Shown here one piece after another: positions 60,544 through 64,000 of a stretch of DNA of 64,000 nucleotides. A model generated the notes under the pieces. It saw nothing but the letters and a program-made list of their open reading frames with translations. It searched no databases and had not been told where the DNA came from. The stretch covers positions 1-64,000 of the forward strand of contig NZ_JAFBFC010000005.1 of NCBI RefSeq assembly GCF_016909075.1, in the 5' to 3' direction. The first letter of the stretch is position 1, and each line of letters begins with the position of its first letter. This stretch comes from Priestia iocasae (GTDB lineage: Bacteria; Bacillota; Bacilli; Bacillales; Bacillaceae_H). A program made the position numbers and the translations under genes.

Positions 60544-62082
60544 TTACCTCCCTTCACGCGCTTGGCGGCGGAATTCTTTAATGTTCATTAATTCTCGAAT
60601 CGATTGCGATTTCATGAGCCATAAAAGCGCAAAATAAACGATGGCACCTACAGCTCCCATGATAAACACATACAGATACACATGAAGCTGTTGAAGTGCA
60701 AGTTGTGTTTTTGCAGTCCATAGTACTCCTAGCATTCCGGCTGTTGCGATCGTCATTTTTACATACTCTAAGCCTACATAACGCAGACTAAAGCCCTCTA
60801 TCATTCGATAAAGAGTTGTAAATGTAATCGCTGAGTAAATAAATCCAACAAGCGAAAAGGACAGAGCAAGACCTGATGCACCCATCGTTTTTGATAAGAT
60901 GGCATTTAAAATCACATTACAGATGATTGAAATAATACCGACTCTAAGCATATAATGTCCTTTTTCAAGCGTATAAAACCCTTTTGCAATGACAGCTTGA
61001 ATACTATAGAACACAACTGAGCCTGTATATAAAACAGCGTATTTTGCTGTTTCAGAAGCGGCGTCTGCACTGAACGCACCACGTTGGTACACAATTTGAA
61101 CCACTTCTTGCATTAAAAAGATCATTCCTGCAACCGTTGGCGCCAGCAATAAAAACATAAACGAAAGCCCTTTTTCGATTCCTCGCTTGAATAACGCCAT
61201 GTTATTTTCAGTCTTCGCACGAGCAATAATCGGGAAAATGATGGTCGCAATTGTCACTCCAAATACAGCTTGTGGAATGTTCACAAGACGAAATGCGTAG
61301 TTTAAGTTCGCTAAAGCTGTTTTATCCTCCAACTGAGCAGAAAAGATCGTATTTACAAACAAGTTCACTTGTCCCACTGCAATCGTTAACCCAACTGGTA
61401 AAAAAATTAAATAAAATGCATACACTTCTTGTCGATCAATGGATTGCTTCCAGTCGAGAAAGTTTTTTGGCTTTACATACACAAGCTTAATGAAAAAGGA
61501 TAAAATCGTTCCAATGAAATAACCAAGTGGCACAGAATAAATTCCAATTGAACCATGAAGCAACATCGCACCACCGATTGTACATAGAACGACAATCGTT
61601 TGTGAAAAGGTTGAAAATGAGAACTTTTTCTGAGAGTCAAAGTACCCTTCATAGACAGCATTAATGCCGACTAAAAAGACAGAGCCGAAGTAAATAATCG
61701 ATGTCCAAATGGCTACTTGGATGACTTCTTCTTCCCCTGCCCATTGCGGGTAAATCAGAGGCATTAAAAAAGGTGATAAAGCGATGCCGATAATCGATAC
61801 GAGTAACGAAATCCAAAACGTCCCTTTTAAAATGTTGGTTAAATGAGAGAAGCCTTGTCCCTTCGCTTCAAATTTATAATAGCTCGGTAAAAATGCTTCC
61901 TTCATTCCTGTTAACATAAATAAAATAAACGCATTTGGAATGGTCATGGCTGCTACATATGCACTTGTTACTGCACTAGAGCCAAAATAGTTTGCGATGA
62001 CCATTTCGCGTAACAAACTCGAAAATTTTAAAACAAATGTGGAAACAAAAAATAAAAGAGTCGCAACTCGTAATTTTGACAT
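60544..62082 (-). CDS. MOP-family flippase (MurJ/Wzx-like)
   Basis: The 512-residue protein has about 14 membrane helices and MurJ-type signatures (STFVLKFSSLLREMVIANYFG, MTIPNAFILFMLTGMK, YQRGAFSADAASETAKY). It is a second MurJ relative in the window, about 50 kb from the one at 8774. Position between Wzy-like and TagA/WecG genes suggests it flips a lipid-linked wall polymer repeat, but lipid II cannot be excluded. The ATG at 62082 follows AGGGG. It is 11 bp downstream of tagA and directly abuts the polymerase gene. Confidence 0.85.
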   Translation of the reverse strand: MSKLRVATLLFFVSTFVLKFSSLLREMVIANYFGSSAVTSAYVAAMTIPNAFILFMLTGMKEAFLPSYYKFEAKGQGFSHLTNILKGTFWISLLVSIIGIALSPFLMPLIYPQWAGEEEVIQVAIWTSIIYFGSVFLVGINAVYEGYFDSQKKFSFSTFSQTIVVLCTIGGAMLLHGSIGIYSVPLGYFIGTILSFFIKLVYVKPKNFLDWKQSIDRQEVYAFYLIFLPVGLTIAVGQVNLFVNTIFSAQLEDKTALANLNYAFRLVNIPQAVFGVTIATIIFPIIARAKTENNMALFKRGIEKGLSFMFLLLAPTVAGMIFLMQEVVQIVYQRGAFSADAASETAKYAVLYTGSVVFYSIQAVIAKGFYTLEKGHYMLRVGIISIICNVILNAILSKTMGASGLALSFSLVGFIYSAITFTTLYRMIEGFSLRYVGLEYVKMTIATAGMLGVLWTAKTQLALQQLHVYLYVFIMGAVGAIVYFALLWLMKSQSIRELMNIKEFRRQAREGR

Positions 62083-62093
62083 AGCAACCCCTT

Positions 62094-62801
62094 CTATCCT
62101 TTTAATACTTTAATTAAAAATTTCGGTAGTACAAGTTGTCTTTTCCAACGCCACGGTTCTTTTAATAAGCGGTATAACCACTCCAAGCCAAAGCGTTGAA
62201 AGAAAGCTGGAGCACGATTTAAGCGACCTGAAATGACATCAAATGAGCCACCGACACCTTGATAGACAGATGGAGAAAGCTTGTCCTTATGCGAAATAAT
62301 CCAATTTTCTTGCGTAGGACTCCCAAGTGCAACGAAAATGATTTCAGCTTTTGATTCATTGATGCGCGCTTCAATCACTTGTTCATCTTTTTCATAACCA
62401 TCTAATGTGCCAACAATTTGAATGCCAGGATACATTTCTTCTAATTTACTCTTTGCTTCATCCGCAATGCCCGGCTTTGCTCCGTAAAGAAAGACTTTCT
62501 TTTGATGAATAGCCGCTTCTTTACAAAGGTGAAGCATCATATCAATTCCAGTTACACGCTTTCGAATCTTTCCACCTTTTAACATCGAAGCTAAGATAAT
62601 CCCAATTCCATCTGGTATTTGATATGTCGCTTGATTTAAAAGATGGTTCAACTCTTCATCTTGTTGAGCCTTCATTATTTTTTCTGGGTTGATGGCAACA
62701 ATAAATGACTTTCGCCCATGTTCGATATCCTCTAACAATTTATCGGCTAATTGTTCATACGTATCGCCACAAACATCTACCCCTAAGATGTTTTCCTTCA
62801 T
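62094..62801 (-). CDS. tagA: WecG/TagA/CpsF family glycosyltransferase
   Basis: The 235-residue soluble enzyme of GT26 has the family blocks FIVAINPEKIMKAQ, YQIPDGIGII, KRVTGIDMMLHLC, VFLYGAKPG, FVALGSPTQENWI, GVGGSFDVISGRLNRAP and GLEWLYRLLKEPWRWKRQ, the aspartate of the first PDG motif being the likely base. It transfers ManNAc (TagA) or ManNAcA (WecG) to GlcNAc-PP-undecaprenol made by TagO. The neighbouring UDP-ManNAc dehydrogenase makes either possible. The ATG at 62801 fits AGGTGAT. Its product would be the start of the polymer later pyruvylated by CsaB. Confidence 0.93.
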   Translation of the reverse strand: MKENILGVDVCGDTYEQLADKLLEDIEHGRKSFIVAINPEKIMKAQQDEELNHLLNQATYQIPDGIGIILASMLKGGKIRKRVTGIDMMLHLCKEAAIHQKKVFLYGAKPGIADEAKSKLEEMYPGIQIVGTLDGYEKDEQVIEARINESKAEIIFVALGSPTQENWIISHKDKLSPSVYQGVGGSFDVISGRLNRAPAFFQRFGLEWLYRLLKEPWRWKRQLVLPKFLIKVLKG

Positions 62802-62825
62802 CAAATCACCTATTCAAAAGAGTTC

Positions 62826-62844
62826 TTGAGCGGATAACGCTCAA
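62826..62844. repeat. Perfect small hairpin between tagA and the dehydrogenase gene
   Basis: TTGAGCG and CGCTCAA around GATAA. On the minus strand it lies in the leader of tagA, 25 bp before the start codon. It could be a weak terminator, an operator or an RNA-processing site. Confidence 0.4.
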
Positions 62845-62912
62845 ACCACATACTGCCTTTTATTTCTCATGGTTACTAAGAAGCGGTATGAATAACAATA
62901 TTTACAATAAGG

Positions 62913-62945
62913 AGAGAAAGACAGGCAGCCTGCCCATCTTTTCTC
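62913..62945 (-). terminator. Possible terminator after the dehydrogenase gene
   Basis: GAGAAA and TTTCTC, with inner CAGG-CTG-CCTG, pair on the minus strand. The T-tract is short, so read-through into tagA is plausible. Confidence 0.45.
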
Positions 62946-62959
62946 ACTTCATTTATCAT

Positions 62960-64000
62960 TTATAGAGACGAGTTTTTAGAATCGCCTAATGAAACAACTT
63001 CAAATCCAGCTGACTCCCATTTCTCACGATCAATACAATTTTTTGTATCAAAGATAACAGGTGTACGCATTGAATCTTTTACTGTTTCAGGGCTAAGTTC
63101 TTTAAATTCATTATGATCCGTTAAAACAAGAATAAGATCTGCATGCGAAACCGCTTCTTCTAAGCGTTGTGTTTGACGCTCTAGCTTGTTCTCTTTAATA
63201 TGTGGATCAAACGCTGTATAGTCTACTCCAGCTTGTTCTAGGTGATGAATCACTTCTGTTGAAGGACTTTCACGCATATCATCAATGTTTCCTTTGAACG
63301 CTAAGCCTAATACTGCCACACGACCGTGCTGAATACCTTTTTGCTCAATAATACTCTTTGCTTTTAACGCTGTGTATTCAGGCATTGAATCGTTTGTTTG
63401 ACGAGATAAGGAAATAATTTTTGCTAATTCTGGTTGAAGCTCCACTAAGAACCATGGATCAACCGCGATACAGTGTCCACCTACACCTGGTCCTGGTAAG
63501 TGAATGTTTACACGTGGGTGATAGTTGGCAAGCTTAATCGCTTCCCATGCGTTCACACCAATTTTTTCACTGATTTTTGCTAATTCGTTTGCAAACGCAA
63601 TGTTTACATCACGATACGTATTTTCAATTACTTTTACCATTTCAGCCGTTGTTGCATCTGTTACGTGAATGTTTCCTTTTACAAATGTCTTATACAACTC
63701 AACGGTTAAACGGCTTGATTCTTCATTAATTCCACCAACAATACGGTCATTGTTGATTAACTCTTCAAATACTTTACCTGGAATCACGCGCTCAGGTGAA
63801 TGAGAAACAAAAATGTCTGTACCAATTTCAAGTCCCGTTTCTTCTAGTACAGGTAACATCACATCTTCTACTGTACGAGGAGGAACAGTTGATTCTAAAA
63901 TCACTAAGTTTCCTTTACGAACGAAAGGAGCAATTGATTTTGTTGCTTCACGAACATAGTTTAAGTTCGCTGTTTTATCAGCATTAATTGGAGATGGAAC
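62960..64000 (-). CDS. wecC: UDP-N-acetyl-D-mannosamine dehydrogenase (WecC-like), 5' end off right edge
   Basis: About 346 residues are visible, open to the right edge: the window starts in VPSPINADKTANLNYV, continues LVILESTVPPRT and SHSPERVIPGK, and has the catalytic cysteine in GPGVGGHCIAVDPWFLV, then LGLAFKGNIDDMRESPS and VLTDHNEFKEL. Roughly the first 90 residues, including the NAD-binding GxGxxG, lie outside. WecC oxidises UDP-ManNAc to UDP-ManNAcA with two NAD+. An internal GTG could be mistaken for a start near 63904, but the coding frame runs on. The gene precedes tagA by about 160 bp with a hairpin between. Confidence 0.94.
   Translation of the reverse strand, partial: VPSPINADKTANLNYVREATKSIAPFVRKGNLVILESTVPPRTVEDVMLPVLEETGLEIGTDIFVSHSPERVIPGKVFEELINNDRIVGGINEESSRLTVELYKTFVKGNIHVTDATTAEMVKVIENTYRDVNIAFANELAKISEKIGVNAWEAIKLANYHPRVNIHLPGPGVGGHCIAVDPWFLVELQPELAKIISLSRQTNDSMPEYTALKAKSIIEQKGIQHGRVAVLGLAFKGNIDDMRESPSTEVIHHLEQAGVDYTAFDPHIKENKLERQTQRLEEAVSHADLILVLTDHNEFKELSPETVKDSMRTPVIFDTKNCIDREKWESAGFEVVSLGDSKNSSL

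Noticed and set aside
63905-64000. Start codon of the dehydrogenase at 63904
   Set aside because: The coding frame continues with family-typical sequence to the window edge, so the GTG there is internal.
1-64000. CRISPR arrays, tRNA or rRNA genes, prophage
   Set aside because: No regularly spaced repeats, no tRNA-like cloverleaf or rRNA sequence, and no phage structural genes were seen.

Overview
The window is chromosomal DNA of a low-GC, Gram-positive rod of the Bacillaceae type. The evidence is the degU-degS / yvyE / tagU / tagO block, strong AGGAGG ribosome binding sites, many TTG and GTG starts, and a YuaF-flotillin pair. The genus cannot be fixed from the sequence. Unlike B. subtilis, this cell carries an S-layer: I count eight proteins with S-layer homology (SLH) domains, plus CsaB, SecA2 and a SlaP-like protein.

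Layout. 1-630: the 5' part of an IS200/IS605 tnpB running off the left edge, with a subterminal hairpin. 643-5978: the conserved core block degU, degS, yvyE, tagU-like LCP enzyme and tagO. 6308-15296: a small secreted coiled-coil protein, a SpoIID-like protein, then a leftward cluster of csaB, three glycosyltransferase genes, a MurJ/Wzx-like flippase and an SLH lipoprotein, followed by an SLH amidase. 15832-27992: secreted surface enzymes, namely an SLH phosphodiester glycosidase, a polysaccharide deacetylase, an SLH CAP protein, an SLH subtilase and an M14 carboxypeptidase. 28294-30465: yuaF-floT behind a probable SigW-type promoter. 30547-37034: an orphan HlyD-like adaptor, a GH3 hexosaminidase overlapping a zinc-ribbon TcaA-like protein, and two more zinc-ribbon proteins on the opposite strand. 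37241-37489: a cyclic-di-GMP-I (GEMM-I) riboswitch followed by a 33-residue membrane protein. 37597-41022: a receiver-only regulator and a very large hybrid kinase. 41436-45035: a lipoprotein and a YfhO-type membrane protein. 45482-55404: the main S-layer protein, an SLH NlpC/P60 hydrolase, an SLH metallopeptidase and a large subtilase with an ECF-type promoter. 55648-58932: secA2 and slaP. 59230-64000: a Wzy-like polymerase, a second flippase, a TagA/WecG glycosyltransferase and the 3' part of a UDP-ManNAc dehydrogenase.

How it fits together (inference from families). TagO and the TagA/WecG enzyme would start a GlcNAc/ManNAc lipid-linked glycan. The WecC-like enzyme would supply ManNAcA, other glycosyltransferases, flippases and the Wzy-like protein would extend and export it, and LCP enzymes would attach it to peptidoglycan. 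CsaB would pyruvylate it. SLH domains of the S-layer protein and of the wall hydrolases and proteases bind such pyruvylated polymer, and SecA2-SlaP would export the S-layer protein. Regulation visible in the DNA includes DegS/DegU, two ECF-like promoters, a strong SigA promoter with a hairpin leader for the S-layer gene, and the c-di-GMP riboswitch.

The most novel-looking item is the riboswitch plus 33-residue protein, which is too short for routine gene calling.
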